A DNA stretch of 36,270 bases from JAVKBW01 sp964352715 (lineage in GTDB: Bacteria; Pseudomonadota; Alphaproteobacteria; UBA8366; Aestuariispiraceae): positions 1-36,270 of the forward strand of contig CAYGSU010000043.1 in NCBI GenBank assembly GCA_964352715.1, read 5' to 3'. The translations under genes and the position numbers were made by a program. Below are positions 1-8,172 of the stretch, in pieces. The notes under the pieces were generated by a model, which did no database searches, was not told the origin of the DNA, and saw only the letters and a list, made by a program, of their open reading frames with translations. How positions within the stretch are numbered: the first letter of the stretch is position 1; the number at the start of each line of letters is the position of its first letter.

Positions 1-23
1 CGAAACGGGAATAGAGAATTATT

Positions 24-812
24 ATGCAGAATAAATCATGGATCCTTGGCAGCGTATGCGGAGCCATGTTGATGGCATCGGCTTCCGTTGCATCAGCCGC
101 GAACTGGAACCTGAACGCAACTGATATTACAACCGGCGTTAACAGCACGACGGTCAACATTATTGACGGTCCTACGGTGGAAGTTTCGGTTCAGACCGGG
201 CGCACCATTCAGGGCAAAACGACACATTCACCGCATTTCACCCAGACGCGTGGCACCAGCGGCGGCGTTAACGGTGAAATTGATGTCAGCCCGGACTTCT
301 TCGATCTCGATTTTGATGTCGATGTATTCCTGAACGAACTGACCCTCGCCTGGCTGTTTCCGGACGGCGAATACGGCGATCACGGCAACGAAGTTGCGGT
401 GATCCAGACCTTCGATTCCGCTGGAAATTTCCTGAACGACTTCTTCCTGGAAGCGAAGTCGCCGATCTCGGCCCAACTGTTTACCGATAGCGGTCTGACT
501 ACATTGGTCGCCGGCGCCGCTGTGACCAACCTGGAAATTGCGCTGGATGGGAATAACGATGGTGGTGCGTCAAAAAGCGGCGGCGTCTGGCAGATTACCG
601 GCGCATCGATCTTCGGTAACTTCGATACGCTGCGTCTTGTCGGCGGGGACGATCTCGCTGTACCGGCCACCGGTTCGGCGGACTCGGACTTCTCCTTCGT
701 CAGCGCTTCCGGTGCGGCAGTGGTTCCGGTTCCGGCAGCCCTGCCGCTGCTCGGCTCGGCCCTTGCCGGCTTCGCCCTGCTGGGCTGGCGCCGCAAGCGG
801 TTTGCCGCCTGA
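24..812 (+). CDS. VPLPA-CTERM sorting-domain secreted protein
   Basis: A 262-residue exported protein of unknown specific function. Residues 1-25 form a Sec signal peptide (basic start, hydrophobic core, small residues ending ASAA). The last ~27 residues carry a VPVPAALPLL motif, a hydrophobic helix ending LLGW and a basic RRKR cluster. This is the three-part PEP-CTERM-type signal of the VPLPA variant, which in related bacteria is processed by an exosortase and directs proteins to the cell surface or matrix. The middle is acidic and rich in Gly, Asp, Thr and Asn, with no enzyme motif I recognise. No exosortase gene lies in the window, so the processing enzyme must be encoded elsewhere. The ATG start is favoured because the signal peptide begins directly there. 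A strong terminator follows the stop codon. Confidence 0.85.
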   Translation: MQNKSWILGSVCGAMLMASASVASAANWNLNATDITTGVNSTTVNIIDGPTVEVSVQTGRTIQGKTTHSPHFTQTRGTSGGVNGEIDVSPDFFDLDFDVDVFLNELTLAWLFPDGEYGDHGNEVAVIQTFDSAGNFLNDFFLEAKSPISAQLFTDSGLTTLVAGAAVTNLEIALDGNNDGGASKSGGVWQITGASIFGNFDTLRLVGGDDLAVPATGSADSDFSFVSASGAAVVPVPAALPLLGSALAGFALLGWRRKRFAA

Positions 813-834
813 CGGTATCGCGCACACAAATTCG

Positions 835-860
835 AAAAGGCCGCCTTCGGGCGGCCTTTT
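835..860. terminator. Bidirectional Rho-independent terminator
   Basis: A perfect 11-bp stem (AAAAGGCCGCC at 835-845 with GGCGGCCTTTT at 850-860) closes a TTCG tetraloop. The right arm runs into a T-rich stretch on the plus strand, and the A run of the left arm gives a T tract on the minus strand. It lies between the convergent VPLPA-CTERM and DnaB-like genes and can serve both. Confidence 0.9.
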
Positions 861-876
861 CATTTTTCATCTCTTT

Positions 877-1590
877 TCAGGCGACAGCGTCGAACCGGAC
901 CTTGCCGTCATTCAGGAAGCAGGTCTTGCTGAATACCGTCAGATCCAGCGGGTTTGGCAGTCGGACATCGCCAATACCGGGCAACGGGTTGCCGGAAAGC
1001 GCGTAGGACCGGTCAATCTGTGACAGGAAGACCAGAATCTGCCCGTTCGTTTCAGCGAACGCCTTCAGCCCGGTTAACTGCGTTGCCAGATCCGGGTTTG
1101 TGCGTTTCTGGTCGAGAAGCTGCAGATAGTCGATCACGGCGACCGTGCCGGCAGGCTTGCCGGTCAACCGTTCGATGATGAGCTTGGCGCAGATATCGTC
1201 GGATGTATCCAGCGAGAAACCGCAGGTGAGGGTGGCCGGGTCGATGCCGATCGACCGCAGCGCGTCCAGTACATCGGCGTCGTTGTATTCCAGCGTGAAA
1301 AACACACCCTGCCGGCCCGCCTTGAGCGCTTCGACAATCAGATCGAGCCCCAGCAGGGTCTTGCCCTGGCCAGGGCGCGCGCCAAGCAGCACCAGATCGC
1401 CGGGTTGCAGCCGGGACAGAAGATCAGGGGCGGGTCGGCTCATCGCCAGGGTTGCGGCAAGCAGGCTCCAGCTTCGGAAGCCTTCCTGCCGGGCGATACG
1501 GTCAAGGGCCGCGGTTATTGGAATGCCGGCCTTTCGCGACAGAAGTTTTGCCTGTCGTTTCAGCCGGAATATCGGTGCGGATAGTATCAT
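877..1590 (-). CDS. Stand-alone DnaB-like (RecA-fold) ATPase
   Basis: A 237-residue P-loop protein resembling the C-terminal ATPase domain of replicative DnaB helicase. Walker A is GARPGQGKT at residues 70-78, a DnaB-type loop, and Walker B is VAVIDYLQLLD near residue 150. A later FLSQIDRSY segment resembles the DnaB sensor region. The N-terminal ~50 residues are a short helical module (AKLLSRKAGIP, GFRSWSLL) rather than a primase-binding domain. Similar short proteins occur in alphaproteobacteria and are often named DNA helicase, but at about half the length of DnaB it is unlikely to replace the replicative enzyme. Its role is unknown. The ATG has an AGGAGG ribosome site 7 nt upstream. A second SD-like AAGGAGG farther upstream precedes a possible overlapping leader ORF. 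Confidence 0.75.
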   Translation of the reverse strand: MILSAPIFRLKRQAKLLSRKAGIPITAALDRIARQEGFRSWSLLAATLAMSRPAPDLLSRLQPGDLVLLGARPGQGKTLLGLDLIVEALKAGRQGVFFTLEYNDADVLDALRSIGIDPATLTCGFSLDTSDDICAKLIIERLTGKPAGTVAVIDYLQLLDQKRTNPDLATQLTGLKAFAETNGQILVFLSQIDRSYALSGNPLPGIGDVRLPNPLDLTVFSKTCFLNDGKVRFDAVA

Positions 1591-1883
1591 AACAGAACCT
1601 CCTATTACGGGCGGTCTTCACAATCCCTCCTTATGTGCGCGGCCCGAATAGCGGGTTCGATGATACTGATACAACCCCGTATGACGTTTACTTTCCCGAA
1701 TGGAGGGGGGAGGCGCGGGCCAAGCCTGTAAATCTATCTTAACCGGAGTCTGTTTTCAGTCCACCGGATTGTATAAAACCGAAACGGCGAAAACAGCAGG
1801 ACTGTCATTGCACGGTCGACGGCAACGGGGCTAGTTTCACGTACCAATTCAATTCCGATACCTCACCAAGGATTTCTGTAAAA
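1591..1883. other. Divergent intergenic region
   Basis: These 293 bases separate the minus-strand DnaB-like gene from the plus-strand thioesterase. They hold two purine-rich Shine-Dalgarno motifs on the minus strand (rc of 1625-1632 and one nearer the ATG at 1590) and an AAGG site just before the thioesterase ATG. A TATAAA at 1772-1777 could be a plus-strand -10 element, but no well-spaced -35 accompanies it. I see no RNA gene or repeat. Confidence 0.5.
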
Positions 1884-2327
1884 ATGCCCGCCAAAACCAC
1901 GGACCAGAGCGCCCGCATGACCCTCGACGAACTGGACAAACTGGTCGGGGAATTCGGCCCATTTGTCCGCCTGTTCGGGTTCAGGGCGGAAAATATCGGG
2001 TATGGTACGGCGCGGGTTCGTCTGCCCTACAATGTCGATCACACGCGGCCGGGCGGCACGATTTCCGGCCCCGCCATCATGGCGTTGGCGGATTACGCGA
2101 TGTATGTCGCCGTGCTGGGGGCCATCGGCAACGAACCGCTGGCAGTGACGACCAGCCTGAACATTAATTTCCTGCGCAAACCGTCGGACGCCGATCTGCT
2201 ATGCGATGCGAAACTGCTGAAACTGGGCCGACGGCTGGTGATCGGTGATATGGCGGTGCATGCCGAAGGCGACGACGAGATGTGCGCCCATGTCACGGCA
2301 ACCTATTCGATACCGCCGCAGGGGTGA
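1884..2327 (+). CDS. PaaI-family hotdog-fold thioesterase
   Basis: A 147-residue single-domain hotdog protein of the PaaI/YbgC-like acyl-CoA thioesterase group. The family pattern is visible: a helix-strand start (FGFRAENIGYGTARVRLP), the central-helix segment HTRPGGTISGPAIMALADYA, then TTSLNINFLRK and a closing strand with HVTATYSIP. The helix residues around GGTISGPA-MALAD correspond to the region where PaaI enzymes carry their catalytic Asp and nucleophile-orienting residues. Members usually act as tetramers and hydrolyse CoA thioesters, often of aryl or medium-chain acids; the substrate cannot be read here. An AAGGA motif lies upstream of the ATG. The next gene, a metallopeptidase, begins 71 bp downstream on the same strand and may be cotranscribed, without an obvious metabolic link. 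Confidence 0.85.
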   Translation: MPAKTTDQSARMTLDELDKLVGEFGPFVRLFGFRAENIGYGTARVRLPYNVDHTRPGGTISGPAIMALADYAMYVAVLGAIGNEPLAVTTSLNINFLRKPSDADLLCDAKLLKLGRRLVIGDMAVHAEGDDEMCAHVTATYSIPPQG

Positions 2328-2398
2328 CGCCCAGGCAGACACTTGCCGCTTCGTTTGATTTTCGTAAGCTGTCCAGCCCAATTTCATAAGGTTTGATC

Positions 2399-3874
2399 AT
2401 GCGTATTATCGTTGGCGGGTTTCAGCACGAAACCAACACTTTCGCCCCGACCCTTGCCGATTTCGCCGCCTTCAATGTCGGTGGCGGCTGGCCGCCGCTG
2501 ACCCGTGGCAAATCTATATTCGATGTCTTCCCGTCGATGAACATTCCGCTCGGCGGCGCGATGAACGTGTTCCGCGAGGCTGGTTGTGATGTCGTGCCGA
2601 CGGTCTGGGCGTCAGCCACGCCGTCATCTTTTGTCACGGAAGATGCGTTTGAACGTATCGCCGCGATGATTCTGGAAGACATTGAGGCGGCAATGCCGGC
2701 GGACGGTATCTACCTTGATCTGCATGGTGCGATGGTGACGGAGCATTTCGAGGACGGCGAAGGCGAATTACTGCGCAGGGTGCGCGATCTGGTCGGGCCG
2801 GATACGCCGGTTTCCGTCAGCCTCGACCTGCACGCGAATGTGACGCCTGAGATGGTGGAGCACGCCACGGTCATCGATATCTTCCGCTGTTACCCGCATA
2901 CCGACATGGCGGAAACGGGCGCGCGCGCCGCAAATCACCTCTTGGCGATCCTGCGTGAAGGTAATTCCTGGCACGCCGCCTTTCGGCAGGTGCCTTTTCT
3001 CATTCCCTTGCAATGGGGATGTACGTTTCACGACCCGTGTAAAAGACTCTACGAAAAGGAACTGGAAACGCTGGTTCAGGGCGATGGCGTCAGAGCGCTT
3101 TCCTTCGCGCCGGGCTTTCCGCTGTCGGATATCCATCACTGCGGCGCATCGGTGCTTGCCTATGGCGACACACAGGAAGCCGCCGACAGTGCCGCCGATG
3201 CCATGCTGCAGGCGGTTGTCGATGCGACGCCTGAATTTGTGGGCAAGGTCTTCGCGCCGGATGAGGCGGTCGCCCGCGGGCTGGATCAAGGCGTTCCCGG
3301 TGTGCCGCTGGTAATCGCTGACATGCAGGACAATCCTGGCGGCGGCGGCCCCGGCGATACGACCGGTATGCTGCGCGCGTTGCTGGATGCAGGGGCGAAC
3401 GGCGCTGTGATTGGCGTGTTCAATGACCCGGATACCGCAATGGCGGCGCATGCAGCCGGGCAGGGTTCAATCGTGCAGGTCTCGCTCGGCGGAAAGCTGT
3501 ATCCCGGCGATGAACCGCTGGAAGTGAATGCCGTTGTGGTCAAGCTGGGCGACGGGGTTTTTACCGGCACGGGGCCGATGTGGGGTGGCTCGCATTTCAC
3601 CATGGGCCGCATGGCGTGTCTGGATGTGCGCGGCGTGAAGATCGTCGTCGCGTCAGCGGCGGAACAGGCCGGCGACAAGGAAATGTTCCGGCATGTCGGT
3701 ATCGAGCCGAAGACTGCGCCAATCCTGGTGCTGAAAAGCTCGGTGCATTTCAGGGCCGATTTTCAGCCGATCGCGCGCGAGGTTATCATCGCCGCAGCAC
3801 CCGGCCCGGTTCATGCCGATATCGGCGGGTTGACCTTCAACAATCTGCGTTCGACCGTGCGGCAGACGCCATAG
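2399..3874 (+). CDS. M81-family metallopeptidase (MlrC-like)
   Basis: A 491-residue protein of the M81 family, named after microcystinase C. The N-terminal domain (about residues 1-290) starts with the signature GGFQHETNTF, whose His and Glu are probable zinc ligands, and carries two DLH motifs, DLHGAM and DLHANVT, plus an FRCYPHTDMAETG segment. The C-terminal MlrC_C domain (about 295-485) includes DNPGGGGPGDTTGMLRALL. Most family members sit in organisms with no link to cyanotoxins and are presumed amidohydrolases of small modified peptides or amino acids, so microcystin breakdown should not be assumed. A TTG two codons upstream is possible, but ATG at 2399 is preferred: it has ATAAGG 7 nt upstream and begins MRIIVGGFQ as is usual. 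The gene converges on the LuxR regulator with a 28-bp gap. Confidence 0.88.
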   Translation: MRIIVGGFQHETNTFAPTLADFAAFNVGGGWPPLTRGKSIFDVFPSMNIPLGGAMNVFREAGCDVVPTVWASATPSSFVTEDAFERIAAMILEDIEAAMPADGIYLDLHGAMVTEHFEDGEGELLRRVRDLVGPDTPVSVSLDLHANVTPEMVEHATVIDIFRCYPHTDMAETGARAANHLLAILREGNSWHAAFRQVPFLIPLQWGCTFHDPCKRLYEKELETLVQGDGVRALSFAPGFPLSDIHHCGASVLAYGDTQEAADSAADAMLQAVVDATPEFVGKVFAPDEAVARGLDQGVPGVPLVIADMQDNPGGGGPGDTTGMLRALLDAGANGAVIGVFNDPDTAMAAHAAGQGSIVQVSLGGKLYPGDEPLEVNAVVVKLGDGVFTGTGPMWGGSHFTMGRMACLDVRGVKIVVASAAEQAGDKEMFRHVGIEPKTAPILVLKSSVHFRADFQPIAREVIIAAAPGPVHADIGGLTFNNLRSTVRQTP

Positions 3875-3902
3875 GAAGAAACGAATTCCGCCGGTTGCTG
3901 CC

Positions 3903-4736
3903 TCAGAGTTCCGAGATAAACAGCGAGAAAAGTTCCGACTGGGTCGAGATTCCCAGTTTCGCGTAGATATTCTTGCGGTGTATCTTAACGGTGCCCGTTG
4001 TGATGTTGCACTGTTTGCCGATGGATTCGGAGGAATGGCCGCGCAAAACCATTCGGACGATTTCCCGCTCGCGCGCGGTCAGCTTGCTGCTACCGAAGTT
4101 TTCAAAGGCGGCAAGAACAGGGCTTCCGGTTGGGCTGCTTCGTGAAACGGAATCGACAAAGTGATCCCGAAGATCTGTGATGCTTGCCCATTCCCGCGAC
4201 GATGCGGCCTGTACGATCGGTTCGACCTTTTTCAGTTTGGCAAGATCACGATCGCTGAAAGCCGACCCGGTGCCGGCGCGCATCAGGGAAACGGTTAGAC
4301 GCGGCCCGCTTTGCAGATTGACCAGGAAAGCAATTTCCTCGGCCAGTTTCGTCCTTCGGTAGTACGACCTGAAGTATTCCGAATGATAGAACCGATCGGG
4401 CGCTATTTCCCGCAGCCGGTAAAGCCCGGGTGTCGCCTTGTCCATGCTGATCTTGTAGAACGGGTCCAACAGGTAGGGTCCCTGCTGGTAATCTTCCACG
4501 AAAACCGTTCTTTGCTTGGGTGTAAATGTATCGTATACGCAAATTGGACGGTCATCGGCATTATAGACGAACCAGACCGAGTAATCGAACCTGACCAGAT
4601 GGCGTAGGGCCCTTACCATTGTTTCCGGAAAGGCTTGTGACCCACTGGCCGAAACAACCGATGCGAGTTGTTCATGCCACTGTCGTGAGTCGATTTTGAT
4701 AACCGGTTCTACGTTTTTTACCGTCATTGGAAGCAA
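3903..4736 (-). CDS. LuxR-family transcriptional regulator
   Basis: A 277-residue regulator with a C-terminal LuxR/NarL helix-turn-helix (about residues 215-275: LTAREREIVRMVLRGHSSES, then TGTVKIHRKNIYAKLGI). The N-terminal ~200 residues are a GAF/PAS-like ligand-sensing region (FDYSVWFVYNADDRPICVYD, DPFYKISM) without a receiver-domain phosphorylation site, so it is not an ordinary two-component response regulator. It is divergent from a polyamine-type ABC importer and separated by 150 bp, making that operon its likely target; this is inference from position. Start choice is uncertain: TTG at 4736 has a GAGAG site about 5 nt upstream, whereas ATG at 4727 has a poorer ribosome site. Possible ligands include polyamines or their breakdown products. 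Confidence 0.85.
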   Translation of the reverse strand: MLPMTVKNVEPVIKIDSRQWHEQLASVVSASGSQAFPETMVRALRHLVRFDYSVWFVYNADDRPICVYDTFTPKQRTVFVEDYQQGPYLLDPFYKISMDKATPGLYRLREIAPDRFYHSEYFRSYYRRTKLAEEIAFLVNLQSGPRLTVSLMRAGTGSAFSDRDLAKLKKVEPIVQAASSREWASITDLRDHFVDSVSRSSPTGSPVLAAFENFGSSKLTAREREIVRMVLRGHSSESIGKQCNITTGTVKIHRKNIYAKLGISTQSELFSLFISEL

Positions 4737-4764
4737 TATATCTCTCAGAAGCGATAATGCAGTC

Positions 4765-4786
4765 TATATACCGTGGGGGATATATA
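4765..4786. promoter_or_regulatory. Imperfect AT-armed palindrome, possible operator
   Basis: TATATA (4765-4770) and ATATATA (4780-4786) flank a GC-rich CCGTGGGGG core between the divergent luxR and potA-like genes. The symmetry is imperfect: 7 of 11 paired positions match, including the six outermost. It may be the LuxR-protein operator or overlapping -10 elements of the two divergent promoters. Confidence 0.3.
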
Positions 4787-4886
4787 CATTGGGTTTCCTT
4801 TTCCGCATTGTCGACAGCAGGGATAGATCCAGGGCTTCGGGAATCCATGGTGAAGCCGCAGGTATCAGGGGCTTGAATATTCGGCA

Positions 4887-6014
4887 ATGAACAACCGGAC
4901 ACACAGCGATCTGCCCGATGTCACCTTTGAGGGCGTCACCAAGAATTACGGTGATGTGGTAGCCGTCGACAACATCGATCTGGCTGTCCAGCGCGGTGAA
5001 TTCTTCAGTTTTCTGGGGCCCTCGGGCTGCGGCAAGACAACATCCCTGCGGCTGATTGCCGGGTTCGAACAGCCGACAAGAGGTAATGTGCTGATTGGCG
5101 GCACGTCGGTTGTCGGCACGCCGCCCCACAAGCGGCCCGTCAACATGGTGTTTCAACAATACGCCCTGTTTCCGCACATGACTGTTGCCGACAACATCGG
5201 GTACGGCCTGCGGCAACAATCGCCGCGTCCGGCGCGGTCCGACGTTCAGCGCCGGGTGGACAAAACGCTTGAACTGGTGCAGCTCTCGTCTTTCGGCAAT
5301 CGGCGGATATGGGAACTGTCGGGCGGGCAGCAGCAACGGGTCGCCCTGGCCCGGGCTCTGATCAACAGACCAACCGTTCTGCTGCTCGATGAACCTCTTG
5401 CGGCCCTCGACCGAAAACTGCGCCGGGAAATGCAGATCGAATTGCAGACCCTGCAGCGCGATGTGGGCATCACCTTCATTCTGGTGACGCACGATCAGGA
5501 AGAAGCGCTGTCGATGAGCGACCGGATCTGCATCATGCGGGAAGGCGATATTGTCCAGACCGGCAGCCCGCGCGACCTGTACGACCGCCCGGTGAACCAG
5601 TATGTCGCTGATTTTGTAGGAAAATCGAATTTCATTGCCGGTGAAATCACCGCCGTTGACGCCGGTTCCGTAAGCATCAAAAGCGTTAACGGAACATCGT
5701 TCCGGTGCCGCCGGGAAAACGGAGAAAACCTGACCATCGGTAACCGCGCCAGCATCGCCATACGCCCGGAGCTGATTTCAATCGCACCGCCCGGCACGGA
5801 GGCTGCGGCGATGGATGTTGATGTGACGATACAGGGTAACATCAAGAACCGGATATTCCTGGGCGAGCACACGGAATATCTGATCGGGACCGAACACTTC
5901 GGCGATATCCTGGTTTTATCGCCAAAGACCATCGAAAACATCCGGGGCAGTTTCGAGCGCCAGAACCCGGTTACCATCGGCTGGAAAAGCGATGCGTCAC
6001 TTGCGCTGGAATAG
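4887..6014 (+). CDS. potA: Polyamine-type ABC transporter ATP-binding protein
   Basis: A 375-residue ATPase powering import through the two permeases encoded downstream. Walker A is GPSGCGKTT at residues 44-52, the Q loop lies in NMVFQQYALFPHMTV, the ABC signature is LSGGQQQRVALARAL and Walker B is VLLLDEPLAALD, followed by the switch His in ILVTHDQEEALSMSD. The region after about residue 240 is a TOBE-type regulatory domain, as in PotA and FbpC. Position as first gene of a PotA-D-B-C-like cluster supports spermidine/putrescine uptake, although the exact polyamine or a related cationic substrate cannot be fixed from sequence. The ATG lacks a close, strong SD; the nearest is AGGGG about 15 nt upstream. 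The next gene starts after an 85-bp gap with no clear terminator. Confidence 0.9.
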   Translation: MNNRTHSDLPDVTFEGVTKNYGDVVAVDNIDLAVQRGEFFSFLGPSGCGKTTSLRLIAGFEQPTRGNVLIGGTSVVGTPPHKRPVNMVFQQYALFPHMTVADNIGYGLRQQSPRPARSDVQRRVDKTLELVQLSSFGNRRIWELSGGQQQRVALARALINRPTVLLLDEPLAALDRKLRREMQIELQTLQRDVGITFILVTHDQEEALSMSDRICIMREGDIVQTGSPRDLYDRPVNQYVADFVGKSNFIAGEITAVDAGSVSIKSVNGTSFRCRRENGENLTIGNRASIAIRPELISIAPPGTEAAAMDVDVTIQGNIKNRIFLGEHTEYLIGTEHFGDILVLSPKTIENIRGSFERQNPVTIGWKSDASLALE

Positions 6015-6099
6015 GTTTGATGGCGGGCAGCATATCCGTCTGCGTTGTCATCCATATTGTGGGTCAGAACGGATAAACTGAACAATCAGGAGACAGGGA

Positions 6100-7266
6100 A
6101 TGAGTAAGGATTACAAAGACAATCTACCTATTACACGGACCAGGTTCATGGAGGAATTCCGCCGGTATCAGAACGGATCGGTTTCCAGGCGGCATTTTCT
6201 CGGGGTAACCGGCCTGGGCATGGCCATGGCCGTTCTCGGCGGGGCGGTTCCCGGCCTTTCGACGCGGCGGGCGCAGGCTTTTGGCAATCTCGGTGACCGC
6301 ATGGTTTTTTCCACCTGGCCGAATTACCACAATCCGGTGAACATTGAAGAGTTTACCGAGGCGACCGGCGTGAATATCCAGGTCAATGCCTTCGGTTCAA
6401 ACGAAGAAATGCTCGCGAAACTTCAGGCAGGCGGCGCCGGCTGGGATGTCTTCGTGCCGACCAACTACACGATCTCGACCTATGTGGAGCTCGGCCTGAT
6501 CCAGGAACTGGATCTGTCTCGCGTGCCGAACTACGACGCCGCCGCGCAGAACCCGGTTTTTGCCGGACCCGCGACGGTGAACGGCAAGGTATACGCCTTA
6601 CCGAAAAACTGGGGCACAACCGGTATCGTCGTGAACACGAATGAAGTGTCGCCCGCACCGACGTCGTGGAAGGAGTTCTTCGACATCACCATGGGGGCGG
6701 GGTCGGGCCACACCATCGTTCATGATTATCAGCTGACGACAATCGGCGCGGCGCTGTGCGCGCACGGGTTTTCGTTCAACTCGGTTGATCCCGACGAACT
6801 GGCAAAGGCGGAAAAGCTGTTGATCGATTCCAAGCCGCACCTGTTCGCCATTACCTCGGATTACCAGCCGGGCATGCGCAGCGGCGATGCCTGGATGTCG
6901 ATCTGCTGGACCGGCGACGGCAAGCAGCTCAACACGGACATGCCTGAAATGCAGTATGTAGTGGCGTCGGACGGCGGCGAGCTGTGGTCGGATTTCTATG
7001 CGATCCCGACTGACGCGCCGCATGTCGACGCCGCTTACGCCTTTCTGAACTACATGCAGGATCCGTTCATTCAGGTTCGCGATTTCTCGGTTCACGGATA
7101 TCCGACCAGCGATGCACGGGTTGACGCCATGCTGCCGGACAGCACGATCAACGATCCGATCCTGTATCCGGCCAAGGAACTGATGGACGGGCTGGAGTTC
7201 GGTGCGGCTGCAACGCTGACCGATCCCGGTCGTGCTGAAGTAATCGCGCGCTTCAAGGCGGCCTGA
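6100..7266 (+). CDS. potD: Polyamine-type ABC substrate-binding protein, Tat-exported
   Basis: A 388-residue periplasmic binding protein of the PotD/PotF family (cluster F binding fold). The mature part has family features such as FSTWPNYHNPVNIEEFTEATG, GWDVFVPTNYTIS and YALPKNWGTTGIVVNT. Export appears to use the Tat path: after a 29-residue n-region comes SRRHFLG with twin arginines R30-R31, then a weakly hydrophobic stretch to about residue 53 and a likely cleavage after AQA at 58-60. Many PotD homologues use Sec signals, so the long n-region Tat signal is worth noting. AGGAGA lies about 6 nt before the ATG. Polyamine specificity is inferred from family and operon; ligand residues were not mapped. 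Downstream permeases follow at once. Confidence 0.9.
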   Translation: MSKDYKDNLPITRTRFMEEFRRYQNGSVSRRHFLGVTGLGMAMAVLGGAVPGLSTRRAQAFGNLGDRMVFSTWPNYHNPVNIEEFTEATGVNIQVNAFGSNEEMLAKLQAGGAGWDVFVPTNYTISTYVELGLIQELDLSRVPNYDAAAQNPVFAGPATVNGKVYALPKNWGTTGIVVNTNEVSPAPTSWKEFFDITMGAGSGHTIVHDYQLTTIGAALCAHGFSFNSVDPDELAKAEKLLIDSKPHLFAITSDYQPGMRSGDAWMSICWTGDGKQLNTDMPEMQYVVASDGGELWSDFYAIPTDAPHVDAAYAFLNYMQDPFIQVRDFSVHGYPTSDARVDAMLPDSTINDPILYPAKELMDGLEFGAAATLTDPGRAEVIARFKAA

Positions 7267-7295
7267 CGCGACCAGGCTGAAGAATAGGCGACGAC

Positions 7296-8162
7296 ATGAC
7301 GGGACAAGAGAAGAAAGGGCGCTGGGTCACGGCGGCGATGCTCACGCCGAGCGGGATATGGTTCCTTCTGCTTCTGGTTCTGCCCCTTATTGTCGTCGCC
7401 GTATTCAGTTTCGGTGAACGGGCGCCTCATGGCGGCTATGCGCCGGCTTTTACGTTCGAGCAATATGCAAACCTGCCGTCGCGGCTGAAAGCATTTCAGA
7501 ACACGCTGATCATTGCACCGCTGGGTACGTTTCTGTGTCTCGTGGTTGCCTATCCACTGGCATATTTTCTGGCCGTCAAGGTCAGCGAAAAATGGCGGCT
7601 GTTGCTGCTGGTGCTGGTGATCGTGCCGTTCTGGACAAGCCTTCTGATCCGCACCTATGCCTGGATATTCATTCTCGGCGGCAAGGGCCTGCCCGCCCTG
7701 TTTGAAATGATTGGCATCGATGATCTGCGCCTTATCAACACGCCGGGCGCCGTTGTGGTTGGTATCGTGTATGGTTATCTGCCACTGATGGTGTTTCCGG
7801 TTTTCGTATCGCTTGAAAAGCTCGACAAGAAACTTCTCGAAGCGTCCAACGACCTCGGCGGCTCGCCGTTCCGAACCTTCCTGCAGATTACGCTTCCCCT
7901 GTCGATCCCCGGCATGGCGACCGGCTGCATGCTGGTATTCATTCTGCTGATGGGAGAATTCCTGATTCCGGCCTTTCTGGGCGGCGGAAAGGTGTTCTTT
8001 GTCGGCAATGCGCTGGTCGACCTGTTCCTTCAGTCGAGGAACTGGGCCTTCGGCTCCGCGGTCGCGACCACGCTCGTCATCGTCATGCTGATTGTCGTGA
8101 CGATATACATGCGGTTGATGATGCGGGCATCCGCTCACCGCGACGATGTTTCTATCTTGTGA
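7296..8162 (+). CDS. potB: Polyamine-type ABC transporter permease PotB
   Basis: A 288-residue inner-membrane permease with about six transmembrane segments, the first at residues 15-38 (LTPSGIWFLLLLVLPLIVVA). The cytoplasmic EAA loop that contacts the ATPase is visible as EASNDLGGSPFRTFLQITLP near residues 183-202, followed by PLSIPGMATG. It matches PotB/PotH in length and layout and forms the channel with the PotC-like protein encoded next. It starts 29 bp after the binding-protein gene. Its stop codon (TGA at 8160-8162) is part of the purine-rich TGAGGGG sequence that serves as ribosome site for the next gene, suggesting coupled translation. Confidence 0.92.
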   Translation: MTGQEKKGRWVTAAMLTPSGIWFLLLLVLPLIVVAVFSFGERAPHGGYAPAFTFEQYANLPSRLKAFQNTLIIAPLGTFLCLVVAYPLAYFLAVKVSEKWRLLLLVLVIVPFWTSLLIRTYAWIFILGGKGLPALFEMIGIDDLRLINTPGAVVVGIVYGYLPLMVFPVFVSLEKLDKKLLEASNDLGGSPFRTFLQITLPLSIPGMATGCMLVFILLMGEFLIPAFLGGGKVFFVGNALVDLFLQSRNWAFGSAVATTLVIVMLIVVTIYMRLMMRASAHRDDVSIL

Positions 8163-8172
8163 GGGGCCGTTT

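Noticed and set aside
1640..1690. GGTTCGA motif resembling a tRNA T-arm
   Set aside because: The bases on either side do not pair and no acceptor or anticodon stem is present.
2768..3451. Long open frame antisense to the MlrC-like gene
   Set aside because: A 227-codon frame, but composition and lack of motifs fit the shadow of a GC-rich coding gene on the other strand.
2399..3874. Microcystin degradation pathway
   Set aside because: Only an M81/MlrC-type gene is present, with no mlrA, mlrB or mlrD; the family is much broader than microcystin breakdown.
7092..8138. Long open frame antisense to potB
   Set aside because: 348 codons rich in His, Gln and Arg, the typical artefact of membrane-protein codons read backwards; potB is well supported.
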